From assembly GCA_010094025.1 (NCBI GenBank), contig ML991830.1, positions 1 through 64,000 of the forward strand: DNA of 64,000 nt, written 5' to 3'. The number at the start of each line of letters is the position of its first letter. Position 1 is the first letter of the stretch. The DNA is from Viridothelium virens (lineage: Eukaryota; Ascomycota; Dothideomycetes; Trypetheliales; Trypetheliaceae). A model generated the notes under the pieces. It was not told the DNA's origin and searched no databases. It saw only the letters and a program-made list of their open reading frames with translations. Shown here in pieces: positions 43,402 through 55,600 of the stretch. A program made the translations under genes and the position numbers.

Positions 43402-45303
43402 CTATTCAGGAACTTTTGGTCCGTACTCTGCCCAGAACGCGCATCTAGCCCCTCTTCCTCCCTCCCACGTGTAGGCATCTTGTACCGAAATATCATTCTT
43501 CAATCCGGGCTCCTCGTCCTCCGTCACGGCGGGTGCTCCGCTCACCACAGCCGTAGCGAACGGCACGCCTCCTGTCTCATTCAAGTTGAGCATCTTGTAG
43601 CCTGCGTCAAAACTAAACTCTGGAAATGTGCCGCCGTACGTCTCGTTGGACATTTTAACCGAAGCAGCAGGTCCATCAGGATTTGCTACCTCAGCAGTGA
43701 TACTGGGATTGTTGAAGCGGATAAAATTTCCCCAGATACGCTGCATAGCGTAAGAGAATTCGGGCGATAAGTTTGCCATGAGCCCATCGAGACCTTCGGC
43801 AAAAAGGTCGGCGCCATGTTGGGCAGCAGGCACGGAGAATTGGTACTTATAGGCTTTCTTCTGCCCTTGAGTCGGACTGCCTGAGTATGATTGGGACGGA
43901 GTATCCCCGGAGAAAGCTTGTGCAAGCCAATACGAAGGACAGACGAATGTGGTCTCGGCGTAGAGATTGTCGGCTCTCTGCTGCTGGCCGGTACCGAAAG
44001 ACGACTCATTAAGCGCAGATGGAGCAGCGTTTCCGCTGGTCGCAAATCGCGGATCAGACGTATCGACGGAAGCATTAGTGCTCGGATAAGCAGCCAGAAG
44101 AGCTGCAATGTCGGATGCATTGAACAAGGGAAGTTGAAGATGAACCCAGTCCTCGAATGCTGACTCAGTAGTGATGTTCTGGATAGTAAATAGAGGGCCC
44201 TCGTTGGCATTGTTCGCGCTCAGTACGCGCAGGCCATTGACAGTGCCTTGAAGCAGCTGCTCTGAGGGACGCTCTCTGACAAAATCGCCGTCGGTGACAG
44301 GGAGGAATGCCCATGTACCAAAAGTTCCCGACGCCGAAATAGTGGTAGACGCGTTTTGAAGCACGTCAGAAGGTGCAGACACAAGACAATCGAAGATCGT
44401 GGTGGAAGTATTGCCGTAAGCTCGTCCTGGAAAGCAGCCTGCTGCAAGTGCGAAGGCATAGTAAGCTTGTTCAGGCTGCCAGCCATTGTATGGATATTGC
44501 ATGGGTAGATATGGAGATGAGGCAATGACCTTGAAACAATTAGCTTCATTGATACAGACTTGTGTGAGCTCGGATTCTCTTACATTTTCAAAATTCTGTG
44601 AACCTTGAGTTCCGCCGTATGCCATGCTTTGCAGCATGACCGACCCGCCTCCCGCAGACTCTCCAGCAATCGTGACTTTGTCTGGGTCACCCCCAAATAG
44701 ATGAATGTATTTCTGCACCCACTGTAGAGCAGAATATTGGTCCAACAATCCTGCATTTGCCGTCCCAAATGTATGGACTTCATCTCCGGATAGGAACCCG
44801 AATGCACCTAATCTATACTGTATCACCACACTCACAAATCCATTGCTGTTGTTACCCATGAGCATCGAGACACCCTGGTTCCCTTGTCCAGCTCCATAGC
44901 CGCCTCCATGGATCCAGACAAACACGGGGAGGGCACTGGCATTCGGAGCGGCAAAAACACTGAGGAAAAGACAGTCTTCACTTCCTGTGTAATTGGTTCC
45001 AGGAGCCAGACCCCCGGCTTGAGGACTTTGCGGGCATCGCTGAGGAAGACTGGTGGCAGGTAAAGTTGCGTTGCGATTAGTGAGTGGAGGCTTGGGTGGC
45101 TGCCAACGATTTGATCCTGATGTGTCTTGAGCGAATCGAATCCCTTTATATTCGTTTAGGTCCGTCGCGTTATTGTAGGAGCCTTGGTAAATTTCGTAGC
45201 CAAGATCAACTGTCAGAGATGGGCCTCGTCTGACAATCGCCGCACCCTGAACACACGATGTCAGCAGGGTGACGAGGCAGATTAGTAGACTGCAAGGCTT
45301 CAT
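43402..45303 (-). CDS. Secreted type-B carboxylesterase/lipase
   Basis: An extracellular ester hydrolase of the cholinesterase-like family. The minus-strand frame from the ATG at 45303 is open to the stop at 43402 (633 codons), but the spliced form is probably 615 residues. A 54-bp segment, 44530-44583, begins GTAAGA, ends AAG, contains no stop and interrupts the expected FENVIASSPYLPMQY block. The signal peptide is residues 1-20 (SLLICLVTLLTSCVQG). Family marks are NEYKGIRFA, SEDCLFLSVF, the oxyanion FVWIHGGGYGAG, the nucleophile about S216 in TIAGESAGGGSV, a likely acidic residue in NNANEGPLF, and histidine in AAQHGADLF. Cysteines and many N-x-S/T sites fit secretion. It is the only gene between the Zn2Cys6 factor and EZH2 that is clearly accessory. 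Confidence 0.93.
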   Translation of the reverse strand: MKPCSLLICLVTLLTSCVQGAAIVRRGPSLTVDLGYEIYQGSYNNATDLNEYKGIRFAQDTSGSNRWQPPKPPLTNRNATLPATSLPQRCPQSPQAGGLAPGTNYTGSEDCLFLSVFAAPNASALPVFVWIHGGGYGAGQGNQGVSMLMGNNSNGFVSVVIQYRLGAFGFLSGDEVHTFGTANAGLLDQYSALQWVQKYIHLFGGDPDKVTIAGESAGGGSVMLQSMAYGGTQGSQNFENVRESELTQVCINEANCFKVIASSPYLPMQYPYNGWQPEQAYYAFALAAGCFPGRAYGNTSTTIFDCLVSAPSDVLQNASTTISASGTFGTWAFLPVTDGDFVRERPSEQLLQGTVNGLRVLSANNANEGPLFTIQNITTESAFEDWVHLQLPLFNASDIAALLAAYPSTNASVDTSDPRFATSGNAAPSALNESSFGTGQQQRADNLYAETTFVCPSYWLAQAFSGDTPSQSYSGSPTQGQKKAYKYQFSVPAAQHGADLFAEGLDGLMANLSPEFSYAMQRIWGNFIRFNNPSITAEVANPDGPAASVKMSNETYGGTFPEFSFDAGYKMLNLNETGGVPFATAVVSGAPAVTEDEEPGLKNDISVQDAYTWEGGRGARCAFWAEYGPKVPE

Positions 45304-46764
45304 TTCGTTCAGGACGATAAGAAGTATGATGGACAGAATTGTTCAAGCCAACTGAATCCACCTACCTCAATCACCGCTCTTTGAGCTGCCCCAACATTTT
45401 AAACTGCGATGAATCATGTCGTTTGAGTATTCTACCCCGCAGTCATCATCGCTCTCGTCATCTTTTCTCTCGGTACTTGAAGTAATGGTTCATTGGCATG
45501 CGGCTGAAGCGTCATGCTGCATGTCGAGCTCGGGACCTGCAGCTTGTGGATTATAGCCGGTGAGGGGAAGGAAGAAAAGTTGGCTCGGCGGGAAGTAGAG
45601 ACTAGATCGACGATACTGAAAGCTACGAAATTGAGTACGGTCGGAAGCCTAGTGAGAATAGGCACGCTTTCTCCTCCATACTCAAGAATTGCTTTTCGGA
45701 AATGCACACCTTGTACTCACATCTGCTCCTCGACATGGGAGATACGATGCTAGTGGAAGGGGGAAGTAGCTGCATGTCATTACCATTGAGTTGCATTACA
45801 ACTCTTACCTGAAGGAGTTAAGGTGGTGACTGGACGAATGTAGTCCTCCAGGGGAAAAGTTTTTCCGAGCTCATACCCTTCCGCTCTTATGGCCAGCCAC
45901 GCCAGCCGTGATTACCCGATGACTCGTCTTGTTCACACCTATCCACCTATCAGTAACTTAGCTTATTGACTTGAATCGAATGGTTAGACAAAGGCCCGAA
46001 GACGAGAAACCATACCTATGCACTTCGATCCTGTTGACTATATGATAGACAGACTTGGGCATTTCAAGCTCCTACGAAAGTAGGGCCTAAGGCTGGGCAT
46101 GAAAATGAGGTGAACGACTCAGGATAAGTCGTTCGCACGGCTGTCGATTTGCTCAGGCGTTATGCTCTTCGAGTTGTGTTTGTGTTCCTTTTCCCACCGT
46201 TTAGTGAGCGTCAAGGCCACAATTCTGCGATTCCCCTTACCCTATGCTTTGGCGTCTGGAGTTTCTCCGTCACGTCTGCCGAAACCCTTAAAAAGCTCAG
46301 GGCTAGAAATGCATAAAATATGAGTCTTCTAGGCATTGTAATATATGATTCTGGAAAAATCGCCGCATACTCCTATGAAGATAAAGACGGTACGGTCATC
46401 CAGAAGATGCAGAGGTCTTTGGCTAAAATCAAAATCGATGAATTTGGAAGGGAAAATCAGATGAGTTGTATACAAGAATTAACTAAACTTCCTACCTGAC
46501 TTGGATAAGAAGTTCGTACCAGCACTTCGCTATGCGTACCAGAACTCTGGGTATACGAAGTATTAATCCACAAGACATTCATTGATGGAATTACTTAGTT
46601 TGTGTGTGTGTGTGTGGGGGAGCTATATTAAGGAATATTAGCTGACCAAAAAGACAATAGAAGATCTGGGTTGGTGTACACGGGGACAATGTAAATAATT
46701 CAGGGGAGGAGCATGTCTCAGGAATTTCAGATCATGGACATAATCCCTGCGCGCTAGCGCATTC
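45304..46764. other. Intergenic, esterase promoter to EZH2 3' end
   Basis: About 1.5 kb with no recognised gene. A (TG)n tract of about 17 bases lies at 46600-46616. Frames on both strands around 45432-45753 overlap and look like chance. Confidence 0.4.
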
Positions 46765-49700
46765 TCAATAAGCAGATTTCCGCCAGCCTCGCCGTGTTCG
46801 CCGCCGAGGTAGCTCCTCTTCCTCATCATCGTGGTACTCAGAATCCTCGTCAGAGTCCTGCGCATTGACGGAGCCACGGAGCTCTTCCTCCTCAGCACCA
46901 AGTTCAGCCTGGACATCCTCGTCTGCTGCCATCTCATCCTCATGTTCAAAAACATCTCCATCAACCTCGTAGGCCCATCCCTTCGCCCTAGGCCTCTCAC
47001 TTGATCCCTGCATTCTTCTCCCCACCGGTTGCGGTGATGGGCTCCTGTCGATCAGCGTCATTCTCGCCTTTCCCTTTCCCTTATCCTTTAATTGTGATAC
47101 TGAGCTGGTACTTGGATTCGGAGGAATAATGCCTATATTCACGCCTGCAGGCTGGCGATTCTTTGGTTTCCGTCCTGCGCCAGGTCTAGCTCCGCCCGCA
47201 TTAGATTTTCGCTTCACGAGCTTACCGTCTTTGTCCAATCGGTACTTCTCCTTTTTCGCTGCTGCTTTACCTGTCCCAATTGCCACGGTGGACAAGATCT
47301 CATCATCATCGGAAACGACGGCGGTACTAGCACGCCATTTCCCGCGATTTGTGCCATGGGCTTTCTTAGGCCTCTCGCCCTTTTCCCAGAAATGCTTGGT
47401 GATGGTCTTGGGGTAGCCATAGTTGAAGAACAATTCCTCACCCACGGCAATATCGCGGCGGGCGTACATCCCAATGCGGGCTACCGAATTGCAAAGCATG
47501 GTTTGGGCGTAGCAATTCATGGTTTCCTCGCGTTCGGAATTGTTCACGAAGCGCATTTTGTTACCGGCTTTCGTACTATCGACTTCTTGCTCTGAATTGC
47601 GGATCAACGGTCAGTGACTCCATTCAACCTTTATCAATCTTATAATCATCTCTGGGACATACCTTTATTTAAGGAGAAGAGGTAGTTGGTGGCTAAGTGA
47701 GCGTAAATTGCTCCTCGCCTGTCTGCCTCACCCTTTGTGATAACCTCTCCCTTGTACTCCCCAATGTATTCGTGAGCTTTCACCGGTTCACCCATGTATA
47801 GCCCAAACCCTTGCACCTCGCTGTGTCCGAGAAGAGTTCTTTTGGGTAGATTACGCTGGATGTGTACATTTGCACATCTTCCTTTGGCAATCTCCTTAGT
47901 GTACCGATTTACAGGATCCAGCACCTCAGCAGCACCGCATGTTCCACACAAGTCCGCATCACATTCACGATTCAGACGATAGCAATCGCAATGAGGGTTC
48001 TGAAAGCAGACCTTTCCCTTCTGCGCACATTGGCAACCACGAAATCTCCTCTCGCAATCAGGCGGACAGGCGCATGTTTTTTCGCATGTGATCTTCTTCT
48101 TGTAGCATCGACATTGGGCCTCCTCACAGCTTCCTTCGTGACTGCAAGGATAGAATGGTTCCCGATCATGTATCAAGTGCGTGCTTGATTTCTGAATCCA
48201 GTAGGAGTATCCTCGACGCGGGAAGGTGGGTCTATTTAAGGGAGTATGTCTGTTGTACTGATGATCATGCCGAGGTTGGCCTCTCACGAGAGTCTTAAAA
48301 TTGATTCGAGACGCTTCCTCCAAATCGAGAGACAGCTCACTGCCTACAGACCGTGCATCACCATCGATGTCATCTTCATCACTGTGAGGACTCTCGCGAT
48401 ATTCACCGTGGTAAGTGCAATTGTGTAAGTGACAGATGCGACAAGCCAACTGTCGGTACTGGAAGTCGATCTTCGTAGTGTCCACATCCTTCAAAGCAGA
48501 CGCATCGTTAATGTGTTGTGCCTCAGACTCGAGACGTATGGTGTGCCGTGCGACGTGCCATATGCTAAATTTGCAAACGCTGAGGAATGCTTGGCATGCC
48601 AGAGCTGCTCTGGCCAAGACTAGGTCGCTGGAAGGCGGGAGCTTTGAAAGCAGTAATACCCATCTCTTACTTTCACGATTGAAATCCTCCTTACACGACT
48701 TGTCTCGTGCCAACACCGCTTGTTTCACGTTATCGGTGACTTGGACGCTTGAAGGCATAACGGGCTCTAACAAGAAGCGTAGAACATCATTCATGGTGCA
48801 GCCTCGTTCTGCAAGGAAGTCCCGAATGTATGGATACCATTTTTCTGATTGAGCCGACTGCTGCAAGCGACGTGCTCGCTTGTCTATTGGGACATGGAAT
48901 TTGTCCAGTAGCTCTTCGTGGAGAATGGCTTCATTTGCGTTCTCTCCCATGTAAGGCCAATATAGAAGTTTCTGGTCGTTTTCTGTAAGCACGTTCTGTT
49001 TCAGGCCGACGTAGCTTGTGTATTCAGGTACTGAGAGCTTCCCAAGTTTTGGACACACGACTTGTACACTCAGATAAGACCTGGTATACTTATGAGTAGT
49101 GGATTTATCAAACATGACATCTTGCGTCAGATATACATGTCCTTTCTCGTTCGCTTTTCCATTGATGCGAGCCGATACTGACTTCATGGACGCGAAGGGA
49201 GAGCTTTCGTGAACGAAGGCTTGGTTCACTTTAGTGGGACCTTTCGAAAGATCTGTTGCGAACATAGCCTCGCCGAGTTTGAAACACGCTTCGCCGGAAG
49301 TCGGTCGCTCGTAACACTTTCTGGCTCGACCTAGCCAAGCTCGCAGAAAATTTTCGTGATCATCTTGCAATTCGTTTAGGTACCTTTTGAGCAATGTCTC
49401 CGTAGCAGATAGTGTCAATGGAATTTCAGGCTTCTCATCTTGACTGGTGAACACTGCCGCGCTTCGTGCCGCTTGTTTTTCAAGATCATTGGGGGTCAGT
49501 GGATGCGTAATTGTTGCATCTGTACGTGCTGAGCTCGCTGCTTCACTGGGTTTTCCGCTGGCAGGCCTTTCTGGAATCTTGAAGGTGCCATGCTCTTGGA
49601 GCACGCTCGTCCTCGACTGCAATTCGCTGCGGTCGCGATTCTGGTCCGTATCAGATGGTGGATTCTCTTGCTTCGGCTCCTCTCTGAATCCATGCTGGCC

Positions 49701-50783
49701 ATTCGGCTCTTTCTGGCCTGCCTCAGGCCCAGAAATTGCTTCACTCTGCAAATCAGTCGATCTTCTCATGGCTTTTATAACCGTCGGATCAGAACGTCTA
49801 GCATGTGAGCCAGCTTCAAAATTCGACGACATTCTGCCAATCTCAGTTTCTGGTTGGTGCTGGCTGGGCCTTTTGACCGATTTGCTCGAATCATCAGGAT
49901 CAGAATCGCGAGTAGCTTTGAAAGGGTCCAGGAGATCCACACCCGAAAGCCTTGGCCCCTTTGGCTTTGTCAATTGGCTCAGAGACTCGCCACTCGATCT
50001 CTTGCGTTTTCTTGGGGCAGATTCCCCAAGTACCGCAGAGTGAGCGGGCCTACCATTCCGAAAGATCGCGTTGGTCTGGTGAGAAGATTTTCGTGCAGCC
50101 ATAAGTCCCTTTCCTCCCTCTATTGAACCGCTGGTCCGGTCAGTATTGCGTCGAAAATCGTCCGGCGCAGATGAAATCTGTTTTTCAGCCTTGGCAGACG
50201 CCGGAGACAGCGTTGTTGGGACTTCGGCATTCGAATACTTTTTGTCTTTCCAATAATTCGGCTCGTCACGTGGCCGCTGTCGTGGACGAGATAGTCCGGG
50301 GGTTCTAGAGATATCAGAGGCTGCATGGGAGCCGGTCCTGCTGGGTGAAGTATTTCTTGGTTCTTGAGTTCCATTGCTGATAGATTTTGCCATTTGGCGA
50401 TTCGTGTCGTAAGCAACTTCTACGCGTCTTAGCACATCGGTCGTTAGCAACATGCCAGGGAATGTCGTACGACTTGATCCTGGTGCAGATCTGGGAGTGA
50501 CGCGACCATGATTGCTCGGAGTCACTGGTGGTCGACGGTCATCATCATCATCCAGCACAACCACTTCCGTCTTGTCGTGCCTGCTTGGTCGAGGAGGCGC
50601 GTGCGGACGGCGGCGGCGCCGGAGTAGGACGTGTGATCCTGCGCGTTGAGCTTGGAGACCGCAGTTAGTCGAGTCCGCCCGCATGTGTTTTAGATTGCTT
50701 CACGGTAGAAACGAGGATGTTAGAAGCTCACCTCCGCCTGGATCGTCGTCGCTTAGCGTGAGGTCTACGACTGGAACGCTCAT
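46765..50783 (-). CDS. KMT6: Histone H3K27 methyltransferase, EZH2/KMT6 (PRC2)
   Basis: The catalytic subunit of Polycomb repressive complex 2. Three exons on the minus strand: 50732-50783, 47663-50638 and 46765-47591, with introns of 93 and 71 bp; 1284 residues. The start ATG at 50783 gives MSVPVVDLTLSDDD; both joins keep frame. The first 450 residues are disordered, Ser/Arg/Pro-rich. A conserved middle part follows. The CXC region (about 845-930) has CSHEGSCEEAQCRCYKKK, CACPPDC and NPHCDCYRLNREC. SET starts near 940 (KRTLLGHSEVQGFGLYMGE) and continues in exon 3 (NKMRFVNNSE, NCYAQTMLCNSVARIGMYAR, GEELFFNYGY). The catalytic-side Tyr in NYGY is present, but the usual NHS reads NNS. A 200-residue tail after SET is acidic then basic (DEDSEYHDDEEEELPRRRT), unlike animal EZH2, which ends soon after SET. 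Confidence 0.95.
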
Positions 50784-51653
50784 TTTTGGTGAGCTCCTTA
50801 GTGATTTTGCCTGGAAGGATATCACGTGAAATTCCTCGTGGCTGGACGTGCTGGGCTGCCATTCAACGCTGCCCAATGCTTCGTGCAGGGTCTGGCTGTG
50901 CTTTAAGCTTCACAACCAATCGCTCGAAGGAGTACGGTGAATTTTCTGGTGATGATTTTTTTCAACATGGGCGTGCGACTTTACTTACCTACATATATTG
51001 CCAATGCTGATAGGTTTCATATGACTTGTGTACCAGTCGTTGGACTGGCGCCGTCGCAAAATCGCTACGTCGAGAGGGACAATTATCGACAGTCGCTTGC
51101 TGTATGTGTATCATGAGCTGGAGGTTGAGGAGCCGTGTAAAAAGCAAGATCGTGGGGGTTGCCCTGTCGTTCGTGATGTCCAAACAAGGATAGGTGAGAT
51201 GCCGCCAACCTCCAAGGAGCATTTGCGGGCACTATCAAGGAAACCGTTTTTCATAGCTCCAGATAGACAGGGAGTCTAATTGTCGATTGTCTCTCCTCAA
51301 TTTCCCCAATCTGTACGTCCGCAATGATGGTCAGAGTAGTGTTGCCGGAGACAACGACATGCACAAGCGTGACACACACATTTGCACGTGTTCTCACAAC
51401 AACAGCAAGCGCCGAAGGGATGACTTCACGCAATTGATAGATTCGTTTCTGCTCGGATCTATCGCCATATTTGAACTAAATTTGTATGGATGATTGGTCA
51501 GGGCTACCTATCGGAGCAATCTAACGCCAGTAATGATCCCAAATCAATGCACACTACAACTCTGAGCGCATTCCGCATCGCTATGCTACATCTGCGCACC
51601 GGGGAATTGCCACCTGCACTCTCAATCTCATCCTCACTCCTACTTCCAAGCCT
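50784..51653. other. EZH2 promoter region
   Basis: 870 bases between the EZH2 start and the end of the uS17 gene, both on the minus strand. No other gene is supported; short plus-strand frames have no family resemblance. Confidence 0.4.
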
Positions 51654-52362
51654 TCAGAACTTCTGGAATGCCTTGACTGCTTTGCCTGTTCTGGGGAGCA
51701 CACGGAGAACATTGAACCGGACCTGATGATCGCCATCAGTATCAATACTTGCAACCAACTCAGGCTTTAACTGAGTAGGCAGTTGAATTTAAGGCAACCG
51801 TACCGTCTTGCTTAAGGGTCTGCATTGTCCAACAGTGACTTGATCACCCTCCTCAACACGAAAAGCCGGACTAACGTGGGCTGCCAGATTTTTATGTCGC
51901 TTCTCGTAACGTCCATACTTAGGGACAAAATGAAGGTATTCTCGACGAACAACGAGGGTACGGTGCATCTTGGTAGAGACAACAGTCCCAGTAAGGATAC
52001 GACCACGGATAGAAACTAGACCAGTGAACGGACACTTCTTATCTATTTCCAACGAAGATTAGCATTTATAAATTTGCGGAAGGTCTTTCCCAGAAGAGGC
52101 TGGGATATTGCAATGGCCTTCAAGCTCGCTCACGCTTCAAGTTGAGCGCAAGAGGATGGAAAACACTGCCGTCCCACATACCAATATAGTGGCCATCGAT
52201 AGCAGTCTTTGGTGTTCGAAAGCCCAGTCCCACATCCTTAAACCATCTCCTGCCGCCCTTCCCCTTCCTCTTACTCTTCCCGGCCTGTGTCTTGGAGTTG
52301 AGAAAGATATGCGGTTGCTTTTGGAACGCACGCTCCGACTGAACTGTAAGCTCCGTCGCCAT
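51654..52362 (-). CDS. RPS11: 40S ribosomal protein uS17 (S11)
   Basis: A primary 18S rRNA-binding protein of the small subunit. Three exons on the minus strand: 52182-52362, 51804-52042 and 51654-51722, with introns of 139 and 81 bp; 162 residues, the normal size. The N-terminus is [20 protein letters not shown], then basic [20 protein letters not shown]. The join of exons 1 and 2 restores [19 protein letters not shown]. Exon 2 carries the core ([52 protein letters not shown]). The last exon supplies [19 protein letters not shown]. Without it the frame would stop early after KTVR, so the small 3' exon is essential. Its start faces Spc7 across a 275-bp divergent promoter. Confidence 0.97.
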
Positions 52363-52637
52363 GCTTGCGATACTGACCTGTTCGAATGTACCGCAGTGCG
52401 ATTGAATGTGTAGGTGAGCGTGGTCCGTATCCTTGGCTGTGGTAGACTTCTATACTCGCTTGTGAAATCGGTGTGCGAGACTCAGAATTCGGTCAAAAGG
52501 TTTTGCCGAGCCGGTGCCGCGGTGGAGCTACCTGCGCTAGCACCGAGATGGGGTAAACAACAACATTAATCGCGGCCCAGTGCTCCGCTTCCACCACCAT
52601 TGCTAACGTGCGTGAGAAAACGGACGCATTCTCCCTC
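52363..52637. promoter_or_regulatory. Compact divergent promoter, uS17 and Spc7
   Basis: Only 275 bases separate the uS17 start (-) and the proposed Spc7 start (+). The two genes may share regulatory sequence, although one is constitutive and the other likely cell-cycle linked. No named motif is claimed. Confidence 0.6.
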
Positions 52638-55600
52638 ATGGCTGGCTTACAAGCCAAGGAAAATATGGCGCCTATCGATATGACGGTCCCGACAACTAAT
52701 AAATCGCCTTTGAGAGACAAGAAAGGGAAAAAATCTCGCAGTAAGAGCATTGGACCCGGTGGGATGGATGCATTGAAGGACATGGCGGATGCTGCAAACC
52801 GTCGCAAAGTATGGAACAGCAAATATGCACACGCGCGTGCCATTTCATCCGATCATCGCTAAGATTTTGCAAATCACAGTCCGCATTTGTCCCTCAATCC
52901 ATCCTTCCCTCCAAAGAAGATGAGCAGAAACGCCGAGAAGCGCGGCGTAAATCCCTCGCAAATCGTCGCGTCTCCTTTGCCCCCGAAGCTACGTTACATA
53001 CCTGGGACGTTATCGAGTATTTGCGCGATGCTACTCCCTCGACTGCTTCATCTGGCTCCGCTCGACATGCATCAGTCGTTGCGAAAGCACGCAGCTCAGA
53101 ATCTCCCGCAAAGAAGTCCCGATCGCAAGATACAGACGCTTCAGAACCCATCCCGCCCAGTACACCGCCAGAACAAGCAGAGGACACGCCGATAGTATCG
53201 GCAAGTCCAGCGGACCAGAGGGGTTTACATCAGAAGAAACGAAGAAGACGAAGTTCAGGAATTCCACCTATGAACTTTAACAATCCTGACGATGTATATT
53301 CCTCGAGTCCTACCAGCGGCGAATCGGCAATCACATCGTCTCCCTTCAACGTCGAAGGAGATGAGGATGGAAGCAATGATGACGCGGAGAGTACAGCTAT
53401 GAGTCTTGTTACAGATGAGGGTGAACCTACTGTAACGAGCCGTACGAGCGGGACGAGTGAAGGCAGTAATGATTCAACAGGCTCCTCTGCGCGTCTTGAT
53501 GCCGCACTTCGGCAGGCTGCCGAGGCTGCGGGTACCAGGGGTCTCGAGATAGATGATGGTGGAGAAGCAAGCATGGAGATTGCCGACGGAACTGTTACGG
53601 ACGCATTTCAACCATGGATGGATGCATGTCAGAAAACAACGCGAGCTGGTGGGAGCCCGGTAAAACAAAGTGCGAAGGTGGCCTCGCTTTTGGATAGCGA
53701 TAAGGAGAATGTGAATCCGTTCAGTCCAGCGTTCAAAGCTGGGACTACTGCTACCATCGGCTCTCCCCAGCAAGAGATTGATGACCAAGATAATGGTGTG
53801 AGCATGGATATCACCCAGGCCGTCGGCAGAATCATGCCTCAGAAAAAGCAAATGCGAGCAAGAAAGTCTCTGCAGGATGATGCAACGATGGACCTCACAG
53901 TTGCCGTAGGACGTATTCAGCCAAATGCTGTCGATCACGAAGCAGATCCTACTACAATACCTAAAAGACGGCGCACATTGAGTTCGGGATCGCCTTTAAA
54001 GCTTTCGAAAGAGTCCCATGGCAGTCCCGCGACTCGGCGCATTGGCCGCGATTCAGCTGTGAGACGAAGACGGAGCTCTGGAATAACCTCAAATCTAGAT
54101 GAAGTGAGCATGGAATTCACTACAGCAGTAGGAGGAATCCAGCAAAACCCAGCTAAAGCGTCAGGAAATCGACGCGCCAGCGTAGAAAGACTCCAAAGCT
54201 CAACAGAGAGCTCGGTTTCCGATGATGAGGCAATGGACTTGACATTGGCTGTTGGTCAGATCCAAGAAAATGGTGCCAGAGTCACAACCGACGATGATCC
54301 CTCGCTAAATAGCAACGAAGAATTAAGTATGGAGCTAACGACAGTGATGGGTGGTATCCAAGGTGCACAAAAATCAGAGCAGGAAGACCAACCGAAAACT
54401 CCTATCACAGAAGCGACATCAGACCCTCTCTCTATAGCCTCAACACCGAAAGACCAAAACCGCTTCAAAGACGTCCAGGAGCCGACGCCCAAGAAGCTGA
54501 CCCCTCTCTTGGAGAAGCAAGCCCGGACTTTAGAGACGCGAACACCTCCCAAAACTCCGAGAAAATCGCCACGTAAGAGCATTGGACGTCCGAGTCTCTG
54601 TAGTGCTGAACAAGTTGAAGAAGCGCCGGCCATAGATGGAGAGCCTGTAGTGCCGGACACTCCAGAGGTCGAAGTCGCTGATATATCGGAAAATGAAAAG
54701 GAGAACGAACCTCCAAGCCCCTCGCCGAAGAAGAAGCCAGCATTCAATTCTCCTACAAAAGCTTTTGCTACGCCTGAAAAGGAGTTGGCTGCAAAAGAGA
54801 CAAGGACCCTCAGTGAGTCGATGAGATTACTCTCCACCCCGCGAAAGGAAGTTAGTCAGTCTCCTCTGAAGCGTTTGACCAGCGCCACACCTAAGAAACA
54901 AGCTACACCGAAATCCCATTCACCTATTCAGAAGAGCTTGACCCCCCTCAAAAGAGCAAGTCCGGCGAAAAGCGCGTCATCACGGAAAAAGGTTCAGGTT
55001 GAGCAGTCATTGGGGTCACCCATCAAACAGGACAAGAATAGGGGCGACAGCGACGCAGTCATGGAAGAGATCCGAGAACCGATCCAGCCTTCACCCGAGC
55101 ACATCCACCTCCAGCATTTCCTCGACATGACCTCCATCCGCTTCATGGACCTTACCACCACAAGACGCCGCCACACCGCTGTACCGTCTTCCATAAAAAC
55201 GCCGGACCTTAATCTGGAATCCGGCTCGACTCTTTCATCCCGAGTCGCCGCGGGTGCCTGTCTTGTCCCCACTCTTGAAATGTTCCAGCATTCGTGTCGC
55301 GAACTGAAACACTACATCGCGAGCGGCCACGAGGTCGTCGATCAGATTGCGGCGGAGGCGGCGGAAAACCAGCCGGCGCTCTTCCGAGAGTATAGCGGCG
55401 CGTCAAGGGCGCAGCGCGCGATCATGGATAAGCAATTTGGAAACGTGAAGACCAATGCGAGACTCCTGAGCAAAGGGATGTGGTATGAGTGGCGAAGCCA
55501 ACTGTTGAAGGGATTGAAGGTGGGTTTCGAGGGAATCGCAGAGGGGATGGAGCGGGATGGGAAAATTTTAGAGGAGAAAGAGCGCATGATCGCGGGTGTT

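Noticed and set aside
49447-50043. 198-codon plus-strand frame inside EZH2
   Set aside because: Antisense to the disordered N-terminal part of EZH2, with no independent evidence.
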